From assembly GCA_950097015.1 (NCBI GenBank), contig CATNEN010000011.1, positions 1,302,001 to 1,366,000 on the forward strand: DNA of 64,000 bases, written 5' to 3'. Position 1 is the stretch's first letter. Every line of letters starts with the position of its first letter. Of the stretch, positions 47,101-54,117 are shown in pieces. The notes under the pieces were generated by a model. The model was given only the letters and a program-made list of their open reading frames with translations. It was not told the origin of the DNA and ran no database searches. The position numbers and the translations under genes were made by a program. The stretch is from Macrostomum hystrix. Lineage: Eukaryota > Platyhelminthes > Macrostomidae.

Positions 47101-47629
47101 ATCAGCCAATCAAACGCCAGTAACATACATCAGCCAATCAAAGAACAGGAAGAAATATCAGCCAATCAAATAACAGGAAGGTAAATAAGCCAATGAAATA
47201 GCAGGAAGGTATACCAGCTAATCAAATCAAATGGAAGATATCAGCCAATCAAATAACAGGAAGGTAAATAAGCCAATGAAATAGCAGGAAGGTATACCAG
47301 CTAATCAAATCAAAGGGAAGATATATCAGCCAATCAATGACTGAGGAAAAACGAAGTAGAATTAAAACTCAGATTCTTACCTGAGGCATAGCCGAGCTGA
47401 GCTGCTTATTGAGCAGGTCTCTGTCTCGCTCGAGTTCGTCCATCTTCTGTTGCGCAAGGCCTAGTTGTTCTTGAGCCTCGCGCAACGATTCCATGAGCTT
47501 GTCTCTCTCATCTAGCATATTTATCATTAGCTGTTCAACATTATTGGCGCCATCCTCTGATAGTTGAGACTCGCGATCACCCTGACTGCTGCCATCCTCG
47601 GAGATTGTCGGCATGACATCGCACATCAT
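23044..47629 (-). CDS. PPFIA: Liprin-alpha, whole gene (11 coding exons, 1,338 residues)
   Basis: Liprin-alpha is a scaffold of the presynaptic active zone that binds LAR-type phosphatases, RIM, ELKS and others. Exons in transcript order are 47629-47381, 37440-37024, 36333-36109, 35647-34871, 33550-33152, 32496-32410, 30883-30678, 27763-27240, 26375-26207, 25834-25263 and 23435-23044. All phases join and the sum is 4,017 nt. The N-terminus [13 protein letters not shown], the coiled-coil signature [15 protein letters not shown] plus [29 protein letters not shown], and SAM domains 1-3 are diagnostic. Length is slightly above the usual 1,200-1,260 because of Ala, His and Gln runs. The C-terminus ends PPPTDNS without the VRTYSC PDZ ligand of vertebrate liprins-alpha. 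Introns carry at least twelve minisatellite arrays. The symbol denotes the family, not a specific paralogue. Confidence 0.95.
23479..25215. repeat. 32-bp minisatellite in liprin intron 10
   Basis: The unit is about CACACTAAAGACACAGAATC plus CCACAAAAATCC, with a variant CCACTGAAATCC that recurs every few units. There are about 54 copies, degenerating after about 24,840. It fills almost all of the intron 23436-25262. Confidence 0.93.
25263..25834 (-). CDS. PPFIA: Liprin-alpha exon 10, SAM domains 1 and 2
   Basis: SAM1 spans about residues 1032-1102 ([20 protein letters not shown], then [17 protein letters not shown] and [20 protein letters not shown]). SAM2 spans about 1126-1192 ([20 protein letters not shown] and [17 protein letters not shown]). 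The loop between them is shorter than in vertebrate alpha-2. Ends SDT plus one base at ACTG|GTAATT. Confidence 0.96.
25877..26175. repeat. 94-bp tandem repeat with IR1-type palindromes
   Basis: Just over three copies of a 93-94-bp unit in liprin intron 9. Each of the first three begins with the palindrome GGGGTCA-N-TGACCCC (25878-25892, 25971-25985, 26065-26079), and each contains a further GGGGTCA half-site (GGTGGGGTCAATC). The fourth, partial copy is mutated. Confidence 0.85.
26207..26375 (-). CDS. PPFIA: Liprin-alpha exon 9, linker before the SAM domains
   Basis: Encodes [20 protein letters not shown], a six-Gln run and [11 protein letters not shown]. The donor AA|GTGAGT makes the split Lys codon that continues to [17 protein letters not shown]. 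The end matches the vertebrate RRLKKKHELLEEARRKG segment. The upstream acceptor (CGTCCAG) is chosen on phase; an alternative at TTTTAG about 40 bp further out is possible. Confidence 0.82.
26903..27142. repeat. 35-39-bp tandem repeat in liprin intron 8
   Basis: Six or seven copies of GGCGGTAGAGATCAAAGACT followed by GGCGGAGGTGTGGGGGT, between exons 8 and 9. Confidence 0.85.
27240..27763 (-). CDS. PPFIA: Liprin-alpha exon 8, basic linker with Ala, His and Gln runs
   Basis: Starts with the split codon then [20 protein letters not shown], matching the vertebrate SSQDSL region. A 14-Ala run, then [17 protein letters not shown] (the conserved IGRLFGKKE-like motif), a six-His run and two or three polyQ runs follow. 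Ends LPTS at ACCA|GTGAGT, phase 1. Such homopolymers are absent from vertebrate liprins-alpha at this place. Confidence 0.9.
28510..29296. repeat. 28-bp and 4-bp repeats of CCTA, CCTG and TCTG
   Basis: Starts as about ten copies of a 28-bp unit (CTACCTACCTGTCTGTCTGC plus CTGTCTAA), then becomes irregular CCTA/CCTG/TCTG tetranucleotide DNA. The open frame seen here is an artefact of base composition. It lies in liprin intron 7 (27764-30677), which otherwise shows AT-rich sequence without features. Confidence 0.9.
30155..30475. repeat. 35-bp minisatellite in liprin intron 7
   Basis: About nine copies of TGAGATAGACTGAGAATAGA followed by TGACATCTATCGAGG. Confidence 0.88.
30678..30883 (-). CDS. 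PPFIA: Liprin-alpha exon 7, linker
   Basis: Starts [15 protein letters not shown] after AACTCTCAG, has a Gln/His-rich stretch, and ends [20 protein letters not shown] then KAHDG at GG|GTGAGA. The PPxTPR.LR element matches the conserved liprin-alpha linker motif. Confidence 0.88.
31365..32185. repeat. 35-bp minisatellite in liprin intron 6
   Basis: About 23 copies of GAAGTACTTTGGGATTAGGG followed by ATTAAGAAAC/TCAAAT. A homogeneous sub-block of about five units with TGATGTACTTTGGCATTCGG lies at 31,520-31,690. Confidence 0.9.
32410..32496 (-). CDS. PPFIA: Liprin-alpha exon 6 (87 bp)
   Basis: Encodes [20 protein letters not shown] then TPMSVYHGQ, between TTACTCGCAG and CAG|GTAAAA. Phase 0 on both sides and a whole number of codons, so it could be a cassette exon. 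No specific liprin match by eye. Confidence 0.7.
32812..33003 (-). mobile_element. tRNA-derived SINE, internally deleted copy
   Basis: Same family as the element at 4081-4386, in reverse orientation within liprin intron 5. The B box (GGGTTCGATTCC), A-box region and GTCCATGGAC segment are present, but the CACCCAGCTGTTAAATGGG core is deleted. Confidence 0.82.
33152..33550 (-). CDS. PPFIA: Liprin-alpha exon 5, end of coiled coil and linker
   Basis: Residues 557-689. [20 protein letters not shown] and [11 protein letters not shown] match the liprin pattern, followed by a Gly/Ala/Ser-rich linker with an eight-Ala run. Donor GGCGGG|GTAAGT, phase 0. Confidence 0.9.
33585..34850. repeat. 22-bp minisatellite in liprin intron 4
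   Basis: About 56 copies of CAGGTGGTAGGAACTGAAG plus CAT, with GGGGGTAGG and GCAGATCAGGTGATAGG variants. A stretch from 34,380 to 34,740 is nearly homogeneous. It fills the intron between exons 4 and 5. Confidence 0.93.
34871..35647 (-). CDS. PPFIA: Liprin-alpha exon 4, coiled coil with polyQ insertion
   Basis: Residues 298-556. Contains [19 protein letters not shown] and [20 protein letters not shown], then [20 protein letters not shown], all close to vertebrate liprin-alpha. A run of 13 glutamines (35065-35105) follows MELERIR inside the predicted coiled coil. Ends VLQNVQQ|GTATGA in phase 0. Confidence 0.93.
36109..36333 (-). CDS. PPFIA: Liprin-alpha exon 3, coiled coil
   Basis: Residues 223-297. 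[20 protein letters not shown], then heptad-like sequence ending [10 protein letters not shown]. The donor AAG|GTTTGC is weak, but the join to [20 protein letters not shown] reproduces the vertebrate order. An upstream CAG acceptor three bases away would add one Gln. Confidence 0.85.
36405..36965. repeat. 21- to 32-bp tandem repeats in liprin intron 2
   Basis: The first part has CTACCTAATGACCATCTTCAG-type units of 20-24 bp. From about 36,620 it becomes a unit of about 32 bp containing CCTAATAGCTACCTAATGAC and TAACTTCAGTTT, with about ten copies. The two share the CCTAATGAC and CTTCAGTT words, so one derives from the other. Confidence 0.85.
37024..37440 (-). CDS. PPFIA: Liprin-alpha exon 2, conserved coiled coil
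   Basis: Residues 84-222. Starts [16 protein letters not shown] and includes [33 protein letters not shown] and [17 protein letters not shown], the most conserved liprin-alpha block. The acceptor is CTTCCGCAG and the donor is GCG|GTAAAT; both phases are 0. Confidence 0.95.
37566..37606 (-). mobile_element. Fragment of a second tRNA-like SINE
   Basis: Reading on the minus strand, CCAGGGTTCGATTCCGCTG is a B-box/T-arm sequence followed by GAGGCCACATTTATTTGGGA. It adjoins the + strand SINE fragment that begins at 37612. The family differs from the main SINE. Confidence 0.5.
37612..37793 (+). mobile_element. tRNA-derived SINE, 5'-truncated copy
   Basis: Starts at the B box (GGGGGTTCGATTCC) and retains the CACCCAGCTGTAAAATGGGT core and GTCCATGGACTGAAC, with a small internal deletion. 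It lies in liprin intron 1. Confidence 0.82.
38330..40940. repeat. 21-bp minisatellite in liprin intron 1, about 124 copies
   Basis: The unit is AGGGATCAGTGTTATAGGGT plus C, with variants AGTGATC, GTGCTAT, GTGAAAT and GGATC. A 336-bp block (16 units), marked by a GTTACAGGGTC variant at 39,341 and 39,677, is duplicated. Both strands are open because 21 is a multiple of three (SVIGSGI and ALIPDPI repeats of up to 617 residues). These frames lie inside an intron and are not called as genes. Confidence 0.95.
41527..41604 (-). mobile_element. tRNA-like sequence, probable SINE head
   Basis: On the minus strand an A-box-like TAGTTTAGTGG and a B-box-like GATCGAATC are 40-odd bases apart, around a poor anticodon stem. 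It differs from the main SINE family and from a functional tRNA, since the acceptor ends do not pair. Confidence 0.45.
42241..42503 (-). mobile_element. tRNA-derived SINE, near full length
   Basis: Reverse-oriented copy in liprin intron 1. It contains the A box, B box (GGGGGTTCGATTCCC), the core CACCCAGCTGTCAAATGGGT and the tail region with a CGCAGCTTTCAGATGCGCCG-like segment. A few mismatches against the copy at 4081 suggest moderate age. Confidence 0.88.
43425..44765. repeat. 16-bp minisatellite in liprin intron 1
   Basis: About 82 copies of GAGAGATGAGACACAG with CAT, CGG and AGGCA variants arranged in recurring multi-unit blocks. Three antisense frames of over 440 residues (SHLSCVSSL type) arise because the 16-bp period opens all frames in turn. 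They are not called as genes. Confidence 0.94.
45400..45935. repeat. 20-bp minisatellite in liprin intron 1
   Basis: About 26 copies of TAACGACTCAAACTCGTCTC, with TAACAGCTCAAACTCAACTC and ACGCGTATC variants that recur every few units. Confidence 0.92.
46860..47335. repeat. 27-28-bp repeat of CCAAT boxes in liprin intron 1
   Basis: About 17 copies of a unit such as ATCAGCCAATCAAACGCCAG plus TAAGATAT. Most copies contain AGCCAATCA or AGCCAATGA, a consensus NF-Y (CCAAT) site. The array ends about 45 bp from the donor side of exon 1, so it is promoter-proximal in intron 1. Confidence 0.85.
47381..47629 (-). CDS. PPFIA: Liprin-alpha exon 1 (start codon)
   Basis: Begins at the ATG at 47629 (context AAGATGATG) with [13 protein letters not shown], nearly identical to the vertebrate N-terminus, then an acidic stretch and the start of the coiled coil ([19 protein letters not shown]). 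Ends SAMPQ|GTAAGA in phase 0. Any 5' UTR exons upstream are not identifiable. Confidence 0.93.
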
Positions 47630-48226
47630 CTTGGCAGCAGAGCAGATTGATCAGAGATGACGAATATAACAACAGAGGCAACAAGAAATGACAAACTAGT
47701 GCAATAAAATGCTTTAACAGCTCAAGGCAGCCCTAATTTAGTTATTGCCACTGCTGTTGATTTTTCTTGCTGTTGATAATAAAAGTACATTTGCAGTACT
47801 TTTATTTCAATTAGCTGTACCAAGTCAACCTTCGCTTATATTTTTGCACACTAGAGCAAAAAAATATTGCACTTAAAGTGTAACGTCTGTTTTATTGAGT
47901 AGCTATATTGAAGCCAGACCAGTTTACTCAAATTTACTGCGCTGAAAATTATTTTATTAAAGAAAAAAATTAATGTTTAAAAACTAGTGCATATTAATTA
48001 ATATATTGATGTATTGTCAACCAAATTAAGAGAGCTTAAAAATTAACATAGGGAGGCCTAGCAAGCTAAGAATAGGCTAAAATTTTAATATGCATACTAA
48101 CCATGAAAAACAGCTAATACAGCATAAGTGCAATTATTTTAATGCTTTTTAAATATGCCTATTGGAATAGCTATTGGACAAAAAGGTAGCCATCATGTTA
48201 CAAATGAACAATTAAGGGGCTAGCTA

Positions 48227-48523
48227 GTGATATACATACATGCGCAACACCCGGCCGACCCGGCCGAACTGGCCGGGTGAAACGAGGGCCAAGCAAGGTA
48301 AGTCGCAAAAACCAATTGACCATGCGCAAAAAAATCAAAGTGGGGACCAAGGGACAAAAAAGGAAGGCGTGAAGAAAAGGAAAAAGGGGAGAGAAAAAGA
48401 GAGCAAATGAGAGCAAACTAAGTCGTAAATAGAGCAATGAAATGAACTAAGTCGCAAATGAGAGCAAAAACTAAGTCGCACGGCCGGCTAAGATTTGGGA
48501 GGTTGCGCATGTATGGTGATATA
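48227..48523. mobile_element. MITE-like element with 14-bp TIRs and 8-bp target duplication
   Basis: The element 48235-48515 (281 bp) has perfect terminal inverted repeats CATACATGCGCAAC and GTTGCGCATGTATG. It is flanked by the direct repeat GTGATATA at 48227-48234 and 48516-48523. A 9-bp-stem hairpin (CACCCGGCC/GGCCGGGTG) lies inside the left end at about 48248-48279, and the interior repeats CTAAGTCGCAAATGAGAGCA. Eight-base target duplications are typical of hAT elements among others, so a non-autonomous hAT-like transposon is the best guess. No transposase is encoded. Confidence 0.8.
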
Positions 48524-50000
48524 GATAGTCCTACTACCTACATGCATAGATATGTTTCATTTTTAATGACTGTCTTTCTTGATTCGATAAACCCCAATAT
48601 TTTACTATACATAAACAAGATTTCCTTAACTTAAACCTTAGGCCTATATAATCCTATGGCTGAAGTTAAAATTAACAGCTAAAATAATAAATTGCATAGC
48701 CAACTTTGAAAACAAATATCTAGACCTAGAAAATGATAAATTTATCCTTGAAATCATATGAAATACAGATTTTAAATAATTAGCCAACTAGTAAAAAACC
48801 ACTACATAAAAGTAGTCGGCCTAGGCCTAGCCAGTATAGGCAGTCTAGTTTATTTTTAAAGCTTTAATGTTGCAGTAAATAACTGAGGTTAAAATTGTTA
48901 TATTATAGCCTAAATAATTTACACATAGATGAATATATATCTAAAGACATTATTGTACAGCCCGAGGGATTGTGGGAATTTAAATCCAAGTAGACAGCTG
49001 GCATCTAAGTAAGTCTAGGCTAGCTAGCCACCAAGGTCTAGACTCTAGTTGTAGTAATCCCTAGGATTAGTTAGCCAGGCCTAGGGGCTAGTGCTAAGCC
49101 TTGCCATTAACTAAGTGGCCTAAGCTAGCCATCCCCTAGTTGACTTGATCAAAGCATTATTTTAACTAATCAAGCAACAAGAGGATATAGCTGCTGATAT
49201 AGGAGGATACTGAACCATAACAAGTTGAGTAGCCAGTTAAGTCAATTATTATTCTTAGTCAATAATTGCTCTTAGTCTTAGGGCATAATTTACAAGTCTG
49301 AGAATTTTGTAGTAGCTTATAAGTGGCCAGCTAGTTGACATTGTGACGGACATAATTGATTCATTAGGCTCTAGTACAAGCTTGTGTGACATTTAAACTC
49401 ATGCCATAGCTTGGCTGCTAGAGACATGCTAATGGGTGCTCTAGACTTTCTAGTTCTAGCACTGACACAACAAAAAATTTGCAAAAAAGTTTTAAGAAAC
49501 TTGAAACAAAACTTTAAACTTCTAAAACTAACTACATTTCAGACAGTACAGTAACCCAGGCAATTACAACTAAACCTAATAAGCTAGCTGCCTAGGCCCC
49601 AATGTTCAAAGCTATAGATGTAATGTAGAAAGTGTAGATATGATATAGGCCTGTGTAGAAAATTTAAGCCTAGGTAAGCCTAATAGGGGTAGAGAGAAGG
49701 GTTTGGACTTTGGGACCTTGAAAGTTTACAATAACCAAAATTGTTTAAGAGTCAATATTTAAGAGTTGAGACCTAGTTAGCCTAATTCAAACAGTTTTAC
49801 TTAGGAATCTAGTCACTTAGGAAGCTGATCTTAAATAGGCCTAATTGAAACATTTATTTAGCAAAAAATATAGTAAGTAAAATGACATTTTCTTTTGAAG
49901 TGCCTGGTCTTAATTAAAGAAGACAGTCTAGGTATGACCTAACTAACTTTAGGGTCTAACTGAGCTAGCTATCTAAGGCAATATTATCTATCTGTATGGT

Positions 50001-50638
50001 AATGTATCATCAACCAAACAAGAATGTGTATTTTTTTACTTCAAACCTAAGCTACAGATTTTCTATTTAAGATATGATGATAAATCAAAAGCCAAGTTAT
50101 AGAAAACTGTTATATCTTTCTAAAAAGTAACTGCTTTTGCTATTTTGTGAAAAAGAAAAAAGTTGTTTTCTATCTAAAACTAAACAATGATTTTCATGTA
50201 TCTTCAAACCAAATGGAGAATTTGATGTTTGGTTTTTCAATTTAAGTGAGTGGTTTAATCTTAGGCCTATTTTAAGGAGTGAACTTTTAGGAATTATGTC
50301 ATTTGAAAGCATTTTTCATGCTCTATAAATAACTACATTTATGGTCATTTTTAAATTGAAAAGCAACCGCATAGGCCTACAATCTTAGTCTAAAGTACAT
50401 GCTGAAAAAATGTTAAAAAGTATGCTTTTGCAATAAAAATTTTTCTGAAAAGTTAATATCTTTCTTTCCTCTTAATGTTTCATTGAATGTCATGCCTCAG
50501 CTTGTAGATAATTTCTTTGAATTTCAAATTAGTTGTTCTGTGAAACATAATAGCTTGTTTCTGTCTTGCATGATACCAGGGAAGGAGGCAAAAATCTTGT
50601 TTGGTTTTGAAGATACACTGTTTGGTTGATGATACATT
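50001..50638. mobile_element. Inverted-repeat (foldback) element, candidate
   Basis: Exact 20-bp inverted arms lie at 50001-50020 (AATGTATCATCAACCAAACA) and 50619-50638. Similarity continues inward with gaps (GTGTATCTTCAAAACC). A further partial copy of the inner motif, TGTATCTTCAAACCAAA, lies near 50,197. No clear target-site duplication was found. Confidence 0.5.
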
Positions 50639-53299
50639 TTGGCAATAATCTGGGCCTCTTGAACTGTAATTCAATAAATTAGTTATAGTTTTAGTAGGTA
50701 CATAAATCTTAATCTATGTGTACAAATGTTTTTGTGGGTGCTGAGTTTACCCAAGAATAGTTTGAAAAGGCTTGAAATTCTTAAAAGTGAAACTTTTTTA
50801 AGTGGGTGCTTGAAAAAAGAAAACCATTTTGTGCCACCTACAACCACTTTCTATGGTATGGCTTCCCTATCACAGTCACAGGATGACCATACTTAGTGGC
50901 ACATTTGGAATTTTTGAAGATATTTTTTGTTGGAGAATGGCAAATAAATAGGATAGGAGTCAAAGGTACCTATTGAAGATTACTCATATATAATTTCATG
51001 GCCTTTAGCCTTAAGGCTTTTGCAGGGACCCCAATAAATAGGAATACCACACTAGGTGGGAAATGGTGATTGAAGGTTTTTCGGTCAGGTAAATTCTGTG
51101 TGAATAACAAATAGGATTTGATTTCCTAGGATTTGAATAGAGACACGGGGACTTATTGAAGATTAATTACTAATTAGCAGTGAGCCAGGGCCTAACTGCC
51201 TACACCCTAAGGACTGTGGGCATCCAAATATATACTCTGGATCAGTCACCATGACAATGATGAGAAATGAAAGCAACAACTACATTCGAAAATAAAGTTC
51301 GAATTCAAGAATCTATTTGTAGTAAAAATACGTATTAATTTTAATGCCATTGTTAAAACTATACAATTAAAAAAACATAACTTAAAACTAATTAAAGACG
51401 ATACTCAATGCTTTGATTAATAATTAGCCCCCACGCGTATTACAAAGTTCAAATTTTATATAAATTAAGATATTACACTTTCTTGTTACACTACATGATT
51501 ATTTTCACGTACTCTCGATTGAAAAATCGCGGGAATTAGTTTTTGTTGCTTTTCTATTTAAAACAAACACTACATTCTTCTTGATAAAGTGTGCATTTTC
51601 ATTTACTAGGCCGATTTCAAAAGTATTTTATTTTTGTCTATGTTTATTTTGCAAGTTATAAATACTGGCCTAACGGATCTTTTGCCTAATCTACCTAAAG
51701 CGATAATGCAATATTTAGAGTCGTTACTAAAATCTAAACTAAACTTAAAATATTTATTGATACAACTGGTAAGTCGAAAAAGTAAAAAAACGCTTATTAC
51801 AGTTGCTCAGACAGACACTCACGCATCTTAAAATTTCCCAAATTCTTCGCAACCGTCTTCACCTCATTGATTCACGGGTCAAATCGCATCATCAATTACG
51901 AATCGATAAAAATAGCCTCTAATGATACAAGAAACATCTCTTTAGGAAGTCTTCAATACACTACTAGATCAAAAATCTAATTCTAAGAGTCGAAGTTTGT
52001 AAACTGTAAACATTTTTTTGTTTTTTATTGTGTGCAGGTAACATTTTTTCACGATTTGAATATGCGAGGTCGAGACTGAAAGTGAGCGGTGAAAAACAGA
52101 TGCACACAATAGCCTCAGTCCCAAAAACATATTCTCTGCATCACTATTTAAGAGGCTTGAATCACCATATGAGTTCGAATATCTTCCGGTTTTAAGTTGG
52201 AAATACGTTCGCGTTTAGCTCCTAAAGTTAAAATGCCGGTGTTGCTAGCTTTGTAGCTCGTATTTCAAACTTTTTACTCATTGTGGAAACTCTAGTTTTG
52301 TATTGAACTTTAGTTATAAAATATAGTTATAAAATAATCACTATGTCCAGTGAGCATTAAAAACGAAATTAGTTTCGATTGTGGCGTTATGAGTGTCTTA
52401 TTTGCATTTGTTTAGAAAAATTTAGCTTCGTGGCAAGTTTATTTAATATGCGTTTCTTGCGTCTAAAGTAAATTGAAAGTACTTTATGTAAAAAATGTCC
52501 GGTAAATCCATCAAGCAGGCGCAGCTTTTATTGCGAATCTGCAAAGTTTTAAAAAATAAGGAAAAATAAAATTCTAGTGTTCCACCCAGATGGCATTATG
52601 TAAGATATTCGATATATTAATCCTAAAAAGTGGCCCTAAGATAAGCCACTAATAATTCACTAGCCGAGATTTTTGGCCGAATAAATATAGAAGTCTTTTT
52701 ATTTGATGCTGCTTCAGCTGCAGCAGCAGCAGCAATTTTCCTTTCACAGTTTGTCTGTCATTCTCTTATAAAAAGATTCTCGTTGTGTCATTAAATTATC
52801 CATGCATGATACAGTCGGCTGCAGTGTTATATCGAAAGAAAATTGCGTGCTACACACTGATGCTTTCTAGGAAAGGCCTAATTGCAATCTTGTTCTTCGA
52901 ACTATTATAATTCTGTGCAACAATGGCGTAGCGAACACGCAAAGCTGATTGGTAAAGTATAGTCAAAGCCCTCCTGACTTGAGCATCATGAGTTTGATGA
53001 ATATCTGAATTTGAATCTGATTTAAAACAGGAATCAATTGGAAAATAAACAATGCGTTGATCACCGAAGCGGAATTTATTGAATAAATAATTCAATTCAA
53101 ATTCTAGATAAAGGATCTAGTGACTGATTTTATAACAAAAATTTGAAACTAGTTTCATTGCGCATGAAGCCTCCAGAAAATCTAAAAGCAAAATATAGCC
53201 ACAATGATTCTAAAGAAAATAATTAACGCGATTTCAGTGCAGGCTTATGTAAAAGAACGTCAGAGACAGATCATCAGCTATGCAACAGTTCTGTTGTTC

Positions 53300-53595
53300 C
53301 TGAACGTTAGACAGAAGTGTTTGAACATGTTAGACAGAAGTGTTTGAACATGTTAGACAGAAGTGTTTGAACATGTTAGACAGAAGTGTTTGAACATGTT
53401 AGACAGAAGTGTTTGAACATGTAATTAGACAGAAGTGTTTGAACATGTTAGACAGAAGTGTTTGAACATGTTAGACAGAAGTGTTTGAACATGTTAGACA
53501 GAAGTGTTTGAACATGTTAGACAGAAGTGTTTGAACATGTTAGACAGAAGAGTTTGAACATGTTAGACAGAAGTGTTTAACATGTTAGACGGACT
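53300..53595. repeat. 23-bp minisatellite
   Basis: About 12 copies of TTAGACAGAAGTGTTTGAAC plus ATG, nearly identical, just 3' of the receptor gene. The low divergence suggests recent expansion. Confidence 0.9.
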
Positions 53596-53728
53596 GCTTG
53601 CGCATTTACAGTATTACAAATAACTCAGAAGCTGCTAGAACGGTACACGGTCTGAACATAAAATAAACAACAAGGCTAGATATTTTAATCGTAAATGTAC
53701 TTTATTTACAAGTCAATTAATCAGCCAA

Positions 53729-54117
53729 TCAGTTCTGCTCTGCAATAGTATCCAAAATTTGAGCTTGAGTTGTTGTTTGCACTGCATGCGACTGTGCGCT
53801 CTGCTTTCGCATTGTCGTCTGCTGCAGTCGATGCTTCGGTCTCCAGATTTCACCGTGAATCGAACTCCGAACCGCAGTGGCAGAAAATCCGGCGGTGCTG
53901 GACGATCCGGTGGCTAGGCGGGAATGAGCTCGCGACCTCTGATTGTTGGCTGCGCTATTGTGACGCAATCGGCAGGTGAGAATGCGAACGAATGCGCGAC
54001 GAAAGTCCCGATTCCAGCATGCGTAAATTACCGGATTGCACAGCGAGTTGCAATAGCCGAGCCAGAATACGATTTTGAAAGCCATCTCTGGTATGTCGCA
54101 GGATTTGCAGATCCATT
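53729..54117 (-). CDS. Receptor exon 3, TM7 and cytoplasmic tail
   Basis: Starts after TTTTTTTTAG with [20 protein letters not shown], then [20 protein letters not shown], the TM7/helix-8 signature. The tail is Ser/Arg/Gln-rich and ends DTIAEQN with TGA at 53731-53729. A Cys in RILTCRLRH is a plausible palmitoylation site. Confidence 0.9.

Larger units (their letters stand above)
47640..53728. other. Intergenic region between liprin-alpha and the receptor gene
   Basis: About 6 kb, AT-rich, expected to hold the liprin promoter and any 5' UTR exons; I cannot place them. It contains a MITE (48235-48515), an inverted-repeat element (50001-50638), a CTAG-rich stretch (about 48,580-50,000) and a 23-bp array (53,300-53,595). 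No coding exon with convincing boundaries was found, and the small open frames look random. Confidence 0.55.
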
